Source of the DNA: Prevotella sp.
GTDB taxonomy: Bacteria; Bacteroidota; Bacteroidia; Bacteroidales; Bacteroidaceae
Length of the DNA stretch: 64,000 nucleotides
NCBI GenBank assembly: GCA_017445845.1
Contig: JAFSRY010000008.1
Span: forward strand, 1-64,000
Reading direction: 5' to 3'
The translations under genes were made by a program, and so were the position numbers. The notes beneath the pieces are model-generated. The model searched no databases and was not told the DNA's origin. It was given only the letters and a program-made list of their open reading frames with translations. Positions within the stretch are counted from its first letter, which is position 1; each line of letters opens with the position of its first letter. Positions 8,337 through 18,009 of the stretch are shown here, one piece after another.

Positions 8337-9254
8337 TTATCTGTTTACTTGATAACGGGTGTCACCATCCTTAAAGAAGGCGTTGATCTGTCTGGCGGCA
8401 GCTATACCTGCATTTATATTGGCCTCTGCGGTCTGAGCACCCATCTTCTTTGGTGTTGAGAAATAACGGCCTTCGAACCGAAGGAACTCTTCGTGAGCAT
8501 CGGGCATGATGTCGGTGACATACTTCAAGTCCTCACGTTCTTGCATCAGCTGGATAAGGCCTGCCTCGTCGATAACTTCCTTACGGGCTGTGTTGATAAG
8601 GATGCCGCCTTTCTTGAGCTTGCCCACCAGGTCGTGGTTGATGCTTTGGAGTGTCTCTGCTGTTGCCGGTATATGAAGGGATACGATGTCGCACTGCTCG
8701 AACAATGACTCTCGGTTCTCCACGGCATGAACGCCGGCGGCCTCAATGACGGGAGCTGGGCAGAAAGCATCGTAGGCATATACATCCATGCCGAAACCTT
8801 TAGCGATGCGGGCCACATTACGACCGACATTACCGAAAGCAAGGATGCCGAGTTTCTTTCCCAACAATTCCGTGCCCGATTTGCCATTGTAGAAGTTGCG
8901 AACGGCATAGACCAGTAGGCCGAAGACGAGTTCGGCAACGGCATTGGCATTCTGACCTGGGGTGTTCTCTGCCACGACGTTGTGAGCGGTGGCTGCGGCG
9001 AGGTCAATATTGTCGTAACCGGCACCGGCACGGACGACAACCTTCAGCTGCTTGGCTGCATCCAAGACTTCTGCATCTACCTTGTCGGAGCGAATGATCA
9101 TGGCATCCACATCCTTCACAGCCTCCAACAGTTGCCCCTTCTCGGTATACTTTTCAAGGAGTACCAGCTCGTGGCCAGCCCCTTCTATTTCCTTACGAAT
9201 GCCTTCGACAGCTGCGCCGGCGAAAGGCTTCTCTGTTGCAACAAGTACCTTCAT
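8337..9254 (-). CDS. serA: D-3-phosphoglycerate dehydrogenase-like 2-hydroxyacid dehydrogenase
   Basis: A 305-residue NAD-dependent D-isomer 2-hydroxyacid dehydrogenase. It shows the Rossmann motif LGILAFGNVGRNVARI (about 133-148), the active-site Arg in NTARKEVID and a C-terminal AEANINAGIAAARQI helix. It has no ACT domain, as in short SerA forms. The position of the usual catalytic His is occupied by Lys in TPKKMGAQT, a form I recall in other Bacteroidota copies. Location next to serC supports oxidation of 3-phosphoglycerate in serine synthesis. I chose ATG 9254; the frame extends to a TTG at 9260 overlapping the serC stop. The serC-serA gap is 2 nt. Confidence 0.88.
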   Translation of the reverse strand: MKVLVATEKPFAGAAVEGIRKEIEGAGHELVLLEKYTEKGQLLEAVKDVDAMIIRSDKVDAEVLDAAKQLKVVVRAGAGYDNIDLAAATAHNVVAENTPGQNANAVAELVFGLLVYAVRNFYNGKSGTELLGKKLGILAFGNVGRNVARIAKGFGMDVYAYDAFCPAPVIEAAGVHAVENRESLFEQCDIVSLHIPATAETLQSINHDLVGKLKKGGILINTARKEVIDEAGLIQLMQEREDLKYVTDIMPDAHEEFLRFEGRYFSTPKKMGAQTAEANINAGIAAARQINAFFKDGDTRYQVNR

Positions 9255-9256
9255 AA

Positions 9257-10324
9257 TCAAACAGTTGCCTCAAATTCCTTCATGCAAGTTACGAGAGCCT
9301 TGACACCTTCGATGGTTTGCGCATTATAGCAAGAAGCACGGAAGCCTCCTACAGAGCGATGACCCTTGATGCCGACCATACCGCGCTCGGTGGCGAAGTC
9401 GAAGAAAGGTTTCTCCAAATCCTTATATTCGTCATTGAGAACGAAGCAGATGTTCATGAGCGAACGGTCTTCCTCGGCAACAGTACCGTGGAAGAGCTTG
9501 TTGCGGTCGATTTCATCATAAACAATCTTAGCACGCTCCTGCGCCAGCTTATCCATGGCTTCCACACCACCGTTCTTCTTAATCCAGCGCAGGGTCTCGA
9601 GAGCCGAATAGATGGGAACCACCGGCGGTGTGTTGAACATCGAACCTTTCTCGGTATGGGTGCGGAAATCGAGCATTGTAGGAATCTCACGAGGTGCACG
9701 ACCGAGTTTCTCATCTTTCACAATGATAATGGTCACACCAGCCATGGCGAGGTTCTTCTGAGCACCGGCATAGATGCAGTCGTATTTCTTGACATCAATG
9801 GGACGCGAGAAGATATCAGAAGACATATCGGCAATGAGCGGAACGTTAACGTCGAGATCCTTGCGGATTTCTGTACCATAGATAGTATTGTTGGTCGTGA
9901 TATGGAGATAGTCAACGTCATCAGGCACCGACCACCCCTTAGGAATGAAGGTATAGTTGGCATCGGCAGATGAAGCCACCTCAACCACCTCACCGAAGTG
10001 CTTTGCTTCCTTCATGGCTTTCTTTGCCCACACACCGGTGTTGAGATAGGCTGCCTTTTTAACAAGGAAGTTACAGGGAACCTGCATGAACTGCAGGGAA
10101 GCACCACCACCGAGGAAGACAACAGTGTAACCCTCAGGAACTTGCAACAGTTCCTTGACAAGTACCATAGCCTCGTCCATTACTGCCTGGAAGTCCTTCG
10201 TACGATGGCTTATTTCCATCAAAGAAAGACCTGAGCCATTGAAATCGAGAATCTGTCTGGCTGTGTTCTCAATCACTTCACGCGGAAGCATTGAAGGACC
10301 TGCGTTGAAATTGTACTTTTTCAT
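9257..10324 (-). CDS. serC: Phosphoserine aminotransferase
   Basis: A 355-residue class V aminotransferase. It opens with [19 protein letters not shown], typical of SerC, and has the PLP lysine in [13 protein letters not shown] (K190). [14 protein letters not shown] near the end is the conserved substrate-binding Arg region. It converts 3-phosphohydroxypyruvate and glutamate to phosphoserine. It is followed by serA with 2 nt between them, so the first two serine pathway steps are co-transcribed. A good promoter lies upstream at 10375-10406. Confidence 0.95.
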   Translation of the reverse strand: MKKYNFNAGPSMLPREVIENTARQILDFNGSGLSLMEISHRTKDFQAVMDEAMVLVKELLQVPEGYTVVFLGGGASLQFMQVPCNFLVKKAAYLNTGVWAKKAMKEAKHFGEVVEVASSADANYTFIPKGWSVPDDVDYLHITTNNTIYGTEIRKDLDVNVPLIADMSSDIFSRPIDVKKYDCIYAGAQKNLAMAGVTIIIVKDEKLGRAPREIPTMLDFRTHTEKGSMFNTPPVVPIYSALETLRWIKKNGGVEAMDKLAQERAKIVYDEIDRNKLFHGTVAEEDRSLMNICFVLNDEYKDLEKPFFDFATERGMVGIKGHRSVGGFRASCYNAQTIEGVKALVTCMKEFEATV

Positions 10325-10374
10325 TTTCGCTTGTTTTATTGAGTTTGAATATTATTTGAATTAGTATAACGCTG

Positions 10375-10406
10375 CGAAGATACGAGTTTTATTTGAGAAC
10401 AGCAAA
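10375..10406 (-). promoter_or_regulatory. Promoter for serC-serA
   Basis: Minus-strand -33 TTTG (plus 10403-10406) and -7 TATCTTCG (plus 10375-10382; one mismatch to TAnnTTTG) are separated by exactly 20 nt. This leaves a leader of roughly 50 nt before the serC ATG. Confidence 0.6.
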
Positions 10407-10441
10407 TATTTGATAAACTTTTTTAGCATAAACACCAGAGA

Positions 10442-11797
10442 TTACTTGACCATTTCTACAAGTGTCTTCAAACCTTTTATTTTCTCACCGCTCACCAATC
10501 GCAACATCTGCCCTACCCGCTCACGACGAACGGCAACATAGGTGAAACGTTCGTTCACATCAATACGTCCAATCTCATCGCTCTTCAAACCTCCCTTCTT
10601 ACAAAGGAAACCCACGATATCTCCCTTTGAGAGTTTATCTTTCTTGCCTTTTCCAATGTAAACAGTTGCCATAAGTGGCTTCGGTGGAAGCTGGTCTTCT
10701 GCAGCTTCGACAAGAGGATAGTCTGCCACTACATCCGTCACATACTCAGGCACTTGTTCTTCCGGACCAAGGACGAAATAAGCATTTCCCCGGGCATCCC
10801 ACCGGGCAGTACGCCCCACACGATGAACATAACCATCTTCACCTTCGGGTATATGATAGTGGACGATATGTTCGATGTTCGGAATATCTAACCCACGGGA
10901 AGCGAGATCGGTTCCGACCAGGACGTTTGCCGAACCATTGGAGAATTTATATAGGGCATCTTCGCGCTGTTTCTGCTCCAAGCCACCGTGAAAGAGGCTC
11001 ACCGTAAACCCTTCTTCACTGAGATAAGAAGCCACTCGTTCAACAGCATCACGATAATTCAGAAATACAATGCTCGAGGACGCTCCAAAGCCAAGCAACA
11101 GGCTGCGCAGAGTTTCCAATTTGTCCTTGGAAGGGCTGTGTACTTTATATATATGTACGCGTGAGGACACCTGCTCCTCATGGTTAAGAAAATCGAGTCG
11201 ACGGGCATGTTCCAAACGAATGAAATCAGGAATGCCCTCCGCCTCGGTGGCTGAAAGGAGTATTCGCCTACGGACGTTTTGCAAACGTCTCAGCAACCGA
11301 CTCATCTCATTATAGAACCCCATCTGGAGACATTTGTCAAATTCATCGATGACAAGATAGCGAATGTCTGCTGCCTGAATGTTCTCTTTGTCCAGATGGT
11401 CGTTCAATCGTCCCGGTGTGGCAAATATGATATGTGGAAGCACTTTGCGAAGTTCCCTATGCTCATCCATTGTCGCACGCCCGCCATAACAGGCATAGGC
11501 CCTGATGCCACAATGCAGCTCAGCAAGTACCTGTGCCGACTGCATTGCCAGCTCACGCCCTGGGACAATGACTACAGCCTGAACACTGTTGCTGTCGGCA
11601 TCCATCTTCTCAATGAGCGGCAATAGATAAGCCAAAGTCTTTCCGCTTCCTGTCGGAGAAAGGACCAGTATGTCGCCTTCTGTCTCACGGAAGGCAGTGC
11701 CTACAGCCTGCTGCATAGGATTCAACTCGTCTATTCCCTGGCGGTTGAGGCGCTCAAGGGTTTTCTGTTGAAGGCTGCCTAAGATGTCATTATTCAT
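10442..11797 (-). CDS. DEAD-box RNA helicase, DbpA-like
   Basis: A 451-residue helicase. It has Walker A SPTGSGKT (about 46-53), motif II as DEFD instead of DEAD, motif III SAT, HRVGRTAR (motif VI), and a C-terminal RNA-binding domain (about 378-445: TVYIGKGKKDKLSKGDIVGF onwards) of the DbpA type. E. coli DbpA uses this domain to bind 23S rRNA hairpin 92 during 50S assembly; a ribosome-assembly role here is inferred. Its ATG overlaps the preceding TPR gene's stop (TAATG), so it is coupled to that gene. Confidence 0.85.
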   Translation of the reverse strand: MNNDILGSLQQKTLERLNRQGIDELNPMQQAVGTAFRETEGDILVLSPTGSGKTLAYLLPLIEKMDADSNSVQAVVIVPGRELAMQSAQVLAELHCGIRAYACYGGRATMDEHRELRKVLPHIIFATPGRLNDHLDKENIQAADIRYLVIDEFDKCLQMGFYNEMSRLLRRLQNVRRRILLSATEAEGIPDFIRLEHARRLDFLNHEEQVSSRVHIYKVHSPSKDKLETLRSLLLGFGASSSIVFLNYRDAVERVASYLSEEGFTVSLFHGGLEQKQREDALYKFSNGSANVLVGTDLASRGLDIPNIEHIVHYHIPEGEDGYVHRVGRTARWDARGNAYFVLGPEEQVPEYVTDVVADYPLVEAAEDQLPPKPLMATVYIGKGKKDKLSKGDIVGFLCKKGGLKSDEIGRIDVNERFTYVAVRRERVGQMLRLVSGEKIKGLKTLVEMVK

Positions 11798-13014
11798 TAT
11801 TCACCAGATAGTTGATAAACAATTTTCTCCATTTCATCAAATTCCGTTCCCATGTTGAGGTTCAGATAGATGGTATATAACGGCATTGCCCATTTTGCAG
11901 AAGCCTCAGGAGCCAATGAGCGGTAACGCTCAAGGTATGCCAAAGCGCGACGATAGAGGTCGAGTACTTCCTCGCGTCTCTGACGGTCGCCGTCGATTTC
12001 TTTCCACTTATTCTGGGCCAACTGATAGTATGCCATACCAGCATTATGGAAGGCATCGGTAAGATTTTCATTTGTCTCGATGAGTTCATCGCACAAGGCG
12101 ATGCATTCTTCGAGTCGTCCGGTGTTGAGGAAGATGGTGCTTTTTGCAAAACGATAAATCCAGTTATCTTCATGATTTTGAATAGCTTCGTCAACAATGT
12201 TCAAGGCTTCATCGAACATTTTCTCATTACAATAGTAGTCGACGAGGCGAGGTGTGAAATAGGAATTAGTCGGGAAGGCCTGCAATCCTTCTTGCAAAAT
12301 GCTGATACATCTTGCGGTGTCGCCCAACGCAAAATAAGCTTCGGACATATATTGCAACAGGTATTCGACATGAGCCGTGTCCTTTCGGGCAAGGTCAGCA
12401 TAACGGAAAACCAGTTGTGGTTTATTCAGTTTAAAGCCACTGTATGTTGCCCAGTAGGCTGCCTCTGGCATTCGAGGGTCTTGGTTGGCATAGTCGTAAC
12501 TCTCGAACAAAGGCTGGTTGGCACATTCGAGATAGGTCTCGAACATATTGTAAGCATCTTGGAATTTCTGTTTACGGATGAAGAAAGAACCTCCGGTATA
12601 GATATTTTGCCGGTAGGGATCAAGGAATTCGGCATGTTTCTTCCTGTATTTCGGCAGGACACGCCCCTTTTCATCCGGTTGGACATCGATAGAGTCGAAA
12701 CTTTCAAGGATGTCAAACATCTTCTTGGCGATGATAAACAATTGAGCAGTATCGTATTGCTGCTTCAGATAGAGTTTCTCATTGCCTACGTCATATTGCT
12801 TTTTGACAGCCCCTTGCAAAAGAAGCCATAATTTCGGGTTCTGTCGGTTTGTCGAATCGGTCAGAAGGGCCCGAATCGACTTTTCTGCAGCTTCAAGATT
12901 AGTCCCGTTCTTGATATTTAGCTTGGCTGCAGATATCTCCTTCTTCTGAGCCTGTGCCATCAGCGTCAGGGTCAGGAAGAGGACTGTTAAGAACAATCTT
13001 TCTACCTTCTTCAT
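11797..13014 (-). CDS. Exported TPR-repeat protein (paralogue of the gene at 13191-14444)
   Basis: A 405-residue protein with a signal peptide (MKKVERLFLTVLFLTLTLMA, then QAQ), followed by helical repeats that read as TPRs, e.g. AEAYFALGDTARCISILQEG and DNWIYRFAKSTIFLNTGRLE. It shares a landmark with its upstream neighbour: VQPDEKGRVLPKYRKKHAEF here versus VKPNEKGKIAPKFHKKNQDR there. The two are therefore likely tandem duplicates that diverged. Function is unknown; a periplasmic scaffold role is a guess. The stop overlaps the helicase start by 1 nt. Confidence 0.7.
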   Translation of the reverse strand: MKKVERLFLTVLFLTLTLMAQAQKKEISAAKLNIKNGTNLEAAEKSIRALLTDSTNRQNPKLWLLLQGAVKKQYDVGNEKLYLKQQYDTAQLFIIAKKMFDILESFDSIDVQPDEKGRVLPKYRKKHAEFLDPYRQNIYTGGSFFIRKQKFQDAYNMFETYLECANQPLFESYDYANQDPRMPEAAYWATYSGFKLNKPQLVFRYADLARKDTAHVEYLLQYMSEAYFALGDTARCISILQEGLQAFPTNSYFTPRLVDYYCNEKMFDEALNIVDEAIQNHEDNWIYRFAKSTIFLNTGRLEECIALCDELIETNENLTDAFHNAGMAYYQLAQNKWKEIDGDRQRREEVLDLYRRALAYLERYRSLAPEASAKWAMPLYTIYLNLNMGTEFDEMEKIVYQLSGE

Positions 13015-13125
13015 GGTGTATATCTTCCGAATTGCGTCATCTTATACTCGCTTGGAGTTTGTGTTTACAGCCTTTCCATATTGTCCATCTGGGAAAACAG
13101 GAAAGACCCATTAGTAATAAAGAAA

Positions 13126-13154
13126 GGGGAACGGGACAATAGCTTCCCGTCCCC
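13126..13154 (-). terminator. Rho-independent-like terminator after the 13191-14444 TPR gene
   Basis: On the minus strand a GGGGACGGGA / TCCCGTTCCCC stem (one bulged base) with a short loop is followed by TTTCTTTATT. It sits 37 nt past the stop of the TPR gene. It separates that gene from its downstream paralogue, so the two may be transcribed separately. Confidence 0.65.
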
Positions 13155-13190
13155 CTCTGTCGTATTGGTTAGATGGAATCTTCCACCGAC

Positions 13191-14444
13191 CTACTTCTGC
13201 AAAGCTTCCAGTTCCTTGGTGCGAGCATCGTCCTCACCATAGAGCACATAGTAGCAGTTGTAGAGGTTATAAGCCCAATTGTGGCGGAAATCCATGTTCT
13301 TGTCCAGACGGCGGGCATTCTCGAAGTGCTTGACAGCGACCTTCAGCAGCTCGTTTCGCTTGGACTCTGTATCCGTTGAGATACGGTTGTTCTCATCCTG
13401 TTCGTTCATCTCAATCTCACGTGCTTTCTCAAGATAGCAGATACCGAGAGCGGAAGCAAGGAATACATTCTCAGGCTGCGATGCCGAAGCCTTCGTGAAG
13501 TCGGCAATGGCATCATCGAAGCGTTTCTCGGTCTGTGCAATTTGTCCGCGATAAGCCAGGGCTGCCCAGTCGGTGGGGTTCTGAGCAAGACGCTCGGAAA
13601 TGAGAGAGAGCAGTTTAGGCTTATTATCCATTGTTGAATAGACTCCGCAAAGCGTTTCGAAAATAACATTCTTGTTCGGGTTCTCACGATACATGTTCTC
13701 CAGTTTCTGGGCATAGGCCAGAGAGTCTTGCTTGGTGGAGAGCTGCTTCTGCATAGCGTCGAGCATGACGGCATAGGCATTCTCGCTATGAACAGAGTCG
13801 TTGAGCGAATATTTTGCATAGCGCTCAGCTTTCTGGTATTCCTTATTCAAAAGGGCATTGTAAGCAGGATAGAAAGCGATGTTTCCAAGGTTCTCTTCAG
13901 CGAGACCTTTCGGTGCGTCACCAAAGAGGCTCTGCTCTGCGGTTTCGACGAAAAGGTCAAGGAACTTGAACTGAGCCTCCTTGTCTTCCTTGTCCTGGTA
14001 GAACACACCGGCATTGATCAGGTCAAGACGGCGGTTGTTCAGACGATCCTGGTTCTTCTTGTGGAATTTCGGTGCGATTTTTCCTTTTTCGTTGGGCTTC
14101 ACGTCATATTTGTCACACTCTTGGGCATTGACGAATGCATTATAGAGGGCCTGATAGAGGCCAACTTCATCAACGTTAGGAGCATCGCTGCTGCTGACGG
14201 CGATGCCTGCCATTGCTTTCTTGTTGTCTTCTTCCTCGACTTTTCTCATGGAGAGGTCGACCAGCTTATTATAGGCCTTAGCGCGCTCGGCATCGCTGAC
14301 CATCTGTGAGAGATTAGCTTTCAGTGCCACCTCTGCCTCGGCATAGGTCTTGGCACTCATGACTGCCTTCAGAGCCGGGCTGTCACCGGCGAAGACGCTC
14401 GTGGCACCCAGTACCATCAGAGCCATCATCAAAAACTTTTTCAT
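13191..14444 (-). CDS. Exported TPR-repeat protein
   Basis: A 417-residue protein with a signal peptide (MKKFLMMALMVLGATSVFA). At least three TPR-like units follow, such as WAALAYRGQIAQTEKRFDDA and AKYSLNDSVHSENAYAVMLD. The block VKPNEKGKIAPKFHKKNQDR is shared with the paralogue at 11797-13014. It starts 26 nt after the gyrA stop, so read-through from gyrA is possible. A strong terminator follows. The family is common in Bacteroidota without a defined role; I infer a periplasmic or envelope location from the signal peptide. Confidence 0.7.
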   Translation of the reverse strand: MKKFLMMALMVLGATSVFAGDSPALKAVMSAKTYAEAEVALKANLSQMVSDAERAKAYNKLVDLSMRKVEEEDNKKAMAGIAVSSSDAPNVDEVGLYQALYNAFVNAQECDKYDVKPNEKGKIAPKFHKKNQDRLNNRRLDLINAGVFYQDKEDKEAQFKFLDLFVETAEQSLFGDAPKGLAEENLGNIAFYPAYNALLNKEYQKAERYAKYSLNDSVHSENAYAVMLDAMQKQLSTKQDSLAYAQKLENMYRENPNKNVIFETLCGVYSTMDNKPKLLSLISERLAQNPTDWAALAYRGQIAQTEKRFDDAIADFTKASASQPENVFLASALGICYLEKAREIEMNEQDENNRISTDTESKRNELLKVAVKHFENARRLDKNMDFRHNWAYNLYNCYYVLYGEDDARTKELEALQK

Positions 14445-14470
14445 AATTGTTATAAATTTAAAGGTTTATA

Positions 14471-17122
14471 CTATTCATCTGTTTCATCGTCGAAGGCAAC
14501 CATCGGAGCATCAGCATCAAACTCATCCTCGTCAGTGTCTACTTCGTCGATGTCTTCATCAGCCTTCGGGGCTGTTTCGTTCATAAAGTCTTCATTTTTG
14601 CGAGCCCACTTCTGGCGGCTCTCCTCTTCGACCGTGGCCTCGAGTTCGGAACTCATCACCTTGCAGACGCTGGCGATGACATCGTTCTTCTTGGCAAGGT
14701 TGATGAGGCGTACGCCCTGCGTGGCACGTCCCATGACACGACACTCGCTGACGGCGAGGCGGATGGTGATGCCACTCTTGTTGATGATCATCAGGTCGTT
14801 GTCGTCTGTCACGTTCTTGATGGCTACGAGTCGTCCTGTCTTGTCGGTGATATTGAGTGTCTTCACACCCTTCGCACCGCGGTTGGTCTCACGATAGTCT
14901 TCTACCTGCGAACGTTTTCCGTAACCGTTCTCACTGACAACCATCACTGTTTCCTTCTCGGCATCGTTGACGACAATCATTCCGACGACAGCATCGTCTT
15001 CATCGTCGACACGCATACCTATGACGCCTGTTGCCACGCGGCCCATCGTGCGGATGCGGTTCTCGTTGAAGCGGACGGCACGACCGTTGCGGTTAGCGAG
15101 AATCAATTCATTTTGTCCGTTGGTGAGGCGTACGTCGACGACTTCATCCCCCTCTGCGATATTGATGGCTATGACACCATTGGTACGCGGACGTGAGTAT
15201 GCCTCAAGGCAGGTTTTCTTCACCGTACCATTCTTCGTGGCGAAGACAACATAGTGAGAATTGATGAACTTCTCGTCGTCAAGGCCACGGAGTCGCAGGA
15301 TAGCATTCACGCTGTCGTCCGGCTCAATGTTGAGCAGATTCTGTACGGCGCGACCCTTAGAGTCCTTTGCGCCCTCGGGAATATTATAGCATTTCAGCCA
15401 GTAGCAGCGACCTTTCTTCGTAAAGAAGAGCATCGTCTGGTGCATCGTGGCAGGATAAATGAACTCTGTGAAGTCCTGTTCGCGGTGCTTGGCACCTTTC
15501 GAGCCGACGCCGCCACGAGCCTGTTCGCGGAATTCTGACAGCGGTGTGCGCTTGATATATCCGAGATGGCTGACGGTGATGACGACAGGGTCGTTGGGAT
15601 AGAAGTCCTCGGCATTGAACTCGTGTTCGGCAGGGATAATCTTTGTGCGGCGTTCGTCACCATATTTCTCCTTCACTTCCTGCAGTTCCTGCTTCATCAC
15701 TTCCTTGCAGCGCTCGGGGTTGTCGAGGATTTCCTGCAAGTCGGCAATGAGTTTCTGCAATTCGTCAAACTCCTGATGCAACTGATCGACACGCAGGCCG
15801 GTGAGCTGCGATAGGCGCATGTCGACAATGGCTTTCGACTGCAGTTCGTCAAGACTGAAGCGGCTTTCGAGGTTACGCTGGGCATCACTGGGCGTCTTCG
15901 ACTGACGAATGATATGAACGACCTCGTCTATATTGTTCACGGCGATGATCAAGCCTTCCAAGATATGGGCACGCTCCTGAGCTTTCTTCAGGTCGAAGCG
16001 TGTGCGACGGATGGTAACATCGTGACGGTGTTCGACAAAGTATTTCACACACTCCTTCAGTGAGAGCAGGCGCGGGCGTCCTTTCACCAGTGCGATATTG
16101 TTGACAGAGAAAGAACTCTGCAGGGCTGTCATCTTGAAGAGTTTATTCAGGATGACGTTGGCGTTGGCATCGCGCTTCACGTCGATGACGATACGCATAC
16201 CCTGACGGCCAGTTTCATCGTTGGCATTCGAGATGCCGTCGAGCTTACCCTCTTTTACGAGGTCAGCAATATATTCAATGAGCTGCTGCTTATTGACACC
16301 GTAGGGAATTTCAGTGATGACGATGCGGTCGCCATGATCGTCGCTTTCTATTTCGGCTTTGGCGCGCATGACAATGCGTCCGCGGCCGGTCTCATAAGCG
16401 TCTTTCACGCCCTGCAATCCATAGATATATCCGCCGGTTGGGAAGTCGGGAGCAGGAATATACTTCATCAGTCCCTCGGTATCGATGTCAGGATTGTCGA
16501 TATAGGCGCAGCATCCATCGATGACTTCGCCGAGGTTGTGGGTGGGGATGTTCGTTGCCATACCCACGGCAATACCGTTTCCGCCATTGACGAGGAGGTT
16601 CGGAATCTTAGTGGGCATCACTGTCGGCTCCTGGAGGGAGTCGTCGAAGTTGTTCTGCATGTCGACCGTGTCCTTGTCAAGGTCATCCATGATATGCTCG
16701 CCCATCTTTGAGAGTCTGCATTCGGTGTAACGCATGGCAGCAGCACCGTCACCGTCAACCGAACCGAAGTTTCCTTGTCCGTCGACGAGGGTATAGCGCA
16801 TGTTCCAGTCCTGAGCCATGCGCACCAAGGCACCATAGACACTGGAGTCGCCATGAGGATGGTATTTACCGAGCACCTCACCCACCACGCGGGCACACTT
16901 TTTATAAGGTTGGTTGGAAGTGTTACCAATACCAGCCATACCGTAAAGGATACGGCGGTGCACAGGCTTGAAGCCGTCGCGCACGTCGGGAAGCGCACGT
17001 GCCACGATGACTGACATCGAATAGTCGATGTAGGAGGATTTCATTTCCTCCTCAATGTTAATCTTGATAATTCTGTCATTGTCGACGGTCTGCATACCGT
17101 CGAAGGTCTGATTGTCGTCCAT
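14471..17122 (-). CDS. gyrA: DNA gyrase subunit A
   Basis: An 883-residue GyrA. The catalytic tyrosine is Y132 in AAMRYTE; the [19 protein letters not shown] spans 88-102; six-bladed beta-pinwheel repeats occupy the C-terminal third (e.g. [20 protein letters not shown]). The GyrA-box region reads [11 protein letters not shown]. It forms the A2B2 enzyme that introduces negative supercoils. At the E. coli Ser83 position Ser93 is present; at the Asp87 position there is Gly97. The C-terminus carries a long acidic tail ([17 protein letters not shown]). It has its own promoter at 17241-17272 with a leader of about 115 nt. Confidence 0.96.
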   Translation of the reverse strand: MDDNQTFDGMQTVDNDRIIKINIEEEMKSSYIDYSMSVIVARALPDVRDGFKPVHRRILYGMAGIGNTSNQPYKKCARVVGEVLGKYHPHGDSSVYGALVRMAQDWNMRYTLVDGQGNFGSVDGDGAAAMRYTECRLSKMGEHIMDDLDKDTVDMQNNFDDSLQEPTVMPTKIPNLLVNGGNGIAVGMATNIPTHNLGEVIDGCCAYIDNPDIDTEGLMKYIPAPDFPTGGYIYGLQGVKDAYETGRGRIVMRAKAEIESDDHGDRIVITEIPYGVNKQQLIEYIADLVKEGKLDGISNANDETGRQGMRIVIDVKRDANANVILNKLFKMTALQSSFSVNNIALVKGRPRLLSLKECVKYFVEHRHDVTIRRTRFDLKKAQERAHILEGLIIAVNNIDEVVHIIRQSKTPSDAQRNLESRFSLDELQSKAIVDMRLSQLTGLRVDQLHQEFDELQKLIADLQEILDNPERCKEVMKQELQEVKEKYGDERRTKIIPAEHEFNAEDFYPNDPVVITVSHLGYIKRTPLSEFREQARGGVGSKGAKHREQDFTEFIYPATMHQTMLFFTKKGRCYWLKCYNIPEGAKDSKGRAVQNLLNIEPDDSVNAILRLRGLDDEKFINSHYVVFATKNGTVKKTCLEAYSRPRTNGVIAINIAEGDEVVDVRLTNGQNELILANRNGRAVRFNENRIRTMGRVATGVIGMRVDDEDDAVVGMIVVNDAEKETVMVVSENGYGKRSQVEDYRETNRGAKGVKTLNITDKTGRLVAIKNVTDDNDLMIINKSGITIRLAVSECRVMGRATQGVRLINLAKKNDVIASVCKVMSSELEATVEEESRQKWARKNEDFMNETAPKADEDIDEVDTDEDEFDADAPMVAFDDETDE

Positions 17123-17240
17123 TTTTCTTTATTTTACATTAATGCTTGTATTCACTTCAAGGGCACCCTTTTTGTCGAAAAATCGTCCAGAAGGCCGTTT
17201 ATTTTCGTTCTGACGCGTTTTGCCCCTTTCTAAAGACGTA

Positions 17241-17272
17241 CAAAAGTACGGCTTTTTTTGCTCATCTACAAA
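17241..17272 (-). promoter_or_regulatory. Promoter for gyrA
   Basis: Minus-strand -7 TACTTTTG (plus 17241-17248) and -33 TTTG (plus 17269-17272) are separated by 20 nt, a full consensus match. It leaves an untranslated leader of about 115 nt in which I saw no clear riboswitch. Confidence 0.75.
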
Positions 17273-17495
17273 CATTTCGACAGAAAACAAACCTTTTTTA
17301 AGCATTATTTAACGCATATAGCGCATTTGCGCAACTTCTTTAACTTCCGTGTGCAGAAACTACGTTTTGACATATGGATGTCACTGCCGACAGACATGCA
17401 GTCCACGGAGTTCAAGAAGCACCGTATATTAGGTAAACATGCAGCGAAACCTTTCAAAACCATACCATATACCGAAAACCACGAGAAAGAATATC

Positions 17496-17637
17496 AAGAC
17501 CAAAGGCTGATCACAATGAGACCAAAGTTTGGTCACAATGAGACCAAAGCTTGGTCACAATGAGACCAAAGGCTGGTCACAACGAGACCAAAGGCTGGTC
17601 ACAACGAGACCAAAAACAGGTCTCAATTTTGGTCACG
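17496..17637. repeat. 22-bp tandem dyad array 1 (GACCA/TGGTC arms)
   Basis: Six consecutive 22-bp units, with dyads starting at 17498, 17520, 17542, 17564, 17586 and 17608, plus a partial unit. Each has left arm GACCA, a 5-nt centre (AAGGC, AAGTT, AAGCT or AAAAC), right arm TGGTC or a one-base variant, and a 7-nt linker (ACAATGA, ACAACGA or TCAATTT). It lies in the 887-bp gap between divergent gyrA and the serine acetyltransferase gene. No convincing gene lies in that gap; two short open frames run through but look like chance. Confidence 0.9.
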
Positions 17638-17847
17638 CAAAACGCTTCTGTCAAATATACTTAATATCTTATCTAACAAACAATTAACACAACTCGGCAA
17701 AAGTAAACAAATTAAAGGCACATCCGCATTCATTTCCACAAAATCAAGCAAGGCGTTTCGGCAGAAACTCCCCACGATACCTACACATGCCAGAGAAGCC
17801 AACGCGACATGACAACCATGGGAGACCTGAAAGGCTGACGTGCACCG

Positions 17848-17903
17848 GCCAAAGCTTCCCACGCACCCAGCCAAAGCTACCCTTGGGTAATGCCAAGGCT
17901 GCC
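17848..17903. repeat. Degenerate 22-bp repeat tract near array 1
   Basis: GCCAAAGCTTCCC (17848), GCCAAAGCTACCC (17870) and GCCAAGGCTGCC (17892) recur at exactly 22-bp steps. The CCAAAGCT core resembles the centre of the array 1 units, so this may be a decayed part of the same repeat family about 210 bp further on. Confidence 0.5.
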
Positions 17904-17939
17904 ATTCAACATTTTTTTCGATGATAAGCGGATGAATAT

Positions 17940-17970
17940 TTTGTCATTTCAAGGAAAATATGTACCTTTG
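17940..17970 (+). promoter_or_regulatory. Promoter for the serine acetyltransferase operon
   Basis: TTTG (17940-17943) and TACCTTTG (17963-17970) are separated by 19 nt, matching both consensus boxes. The first gene's ATG is at 18010, giving a leader of about 36 nt. Confidence 0.75.
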
Positions 17971-18009
17971 CAAATAATTTTACTGATACACGTTTTCTCA
18001 TAGTCAAAG

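Noticed and set aside
17123..17240. Riboswitch in the gyrA leader
   Set aside because: The leader is about 115 nt but I could not find conserved riboswitch elements or a strong terminator/antiterminator pair.
17258..17563. Open frame of 101 codons over the gyrA promoter and array 1
   Set aside because: It runs through a non-coding promoter and a 22-bp repeat array, has no family resemblance and no proper leader.
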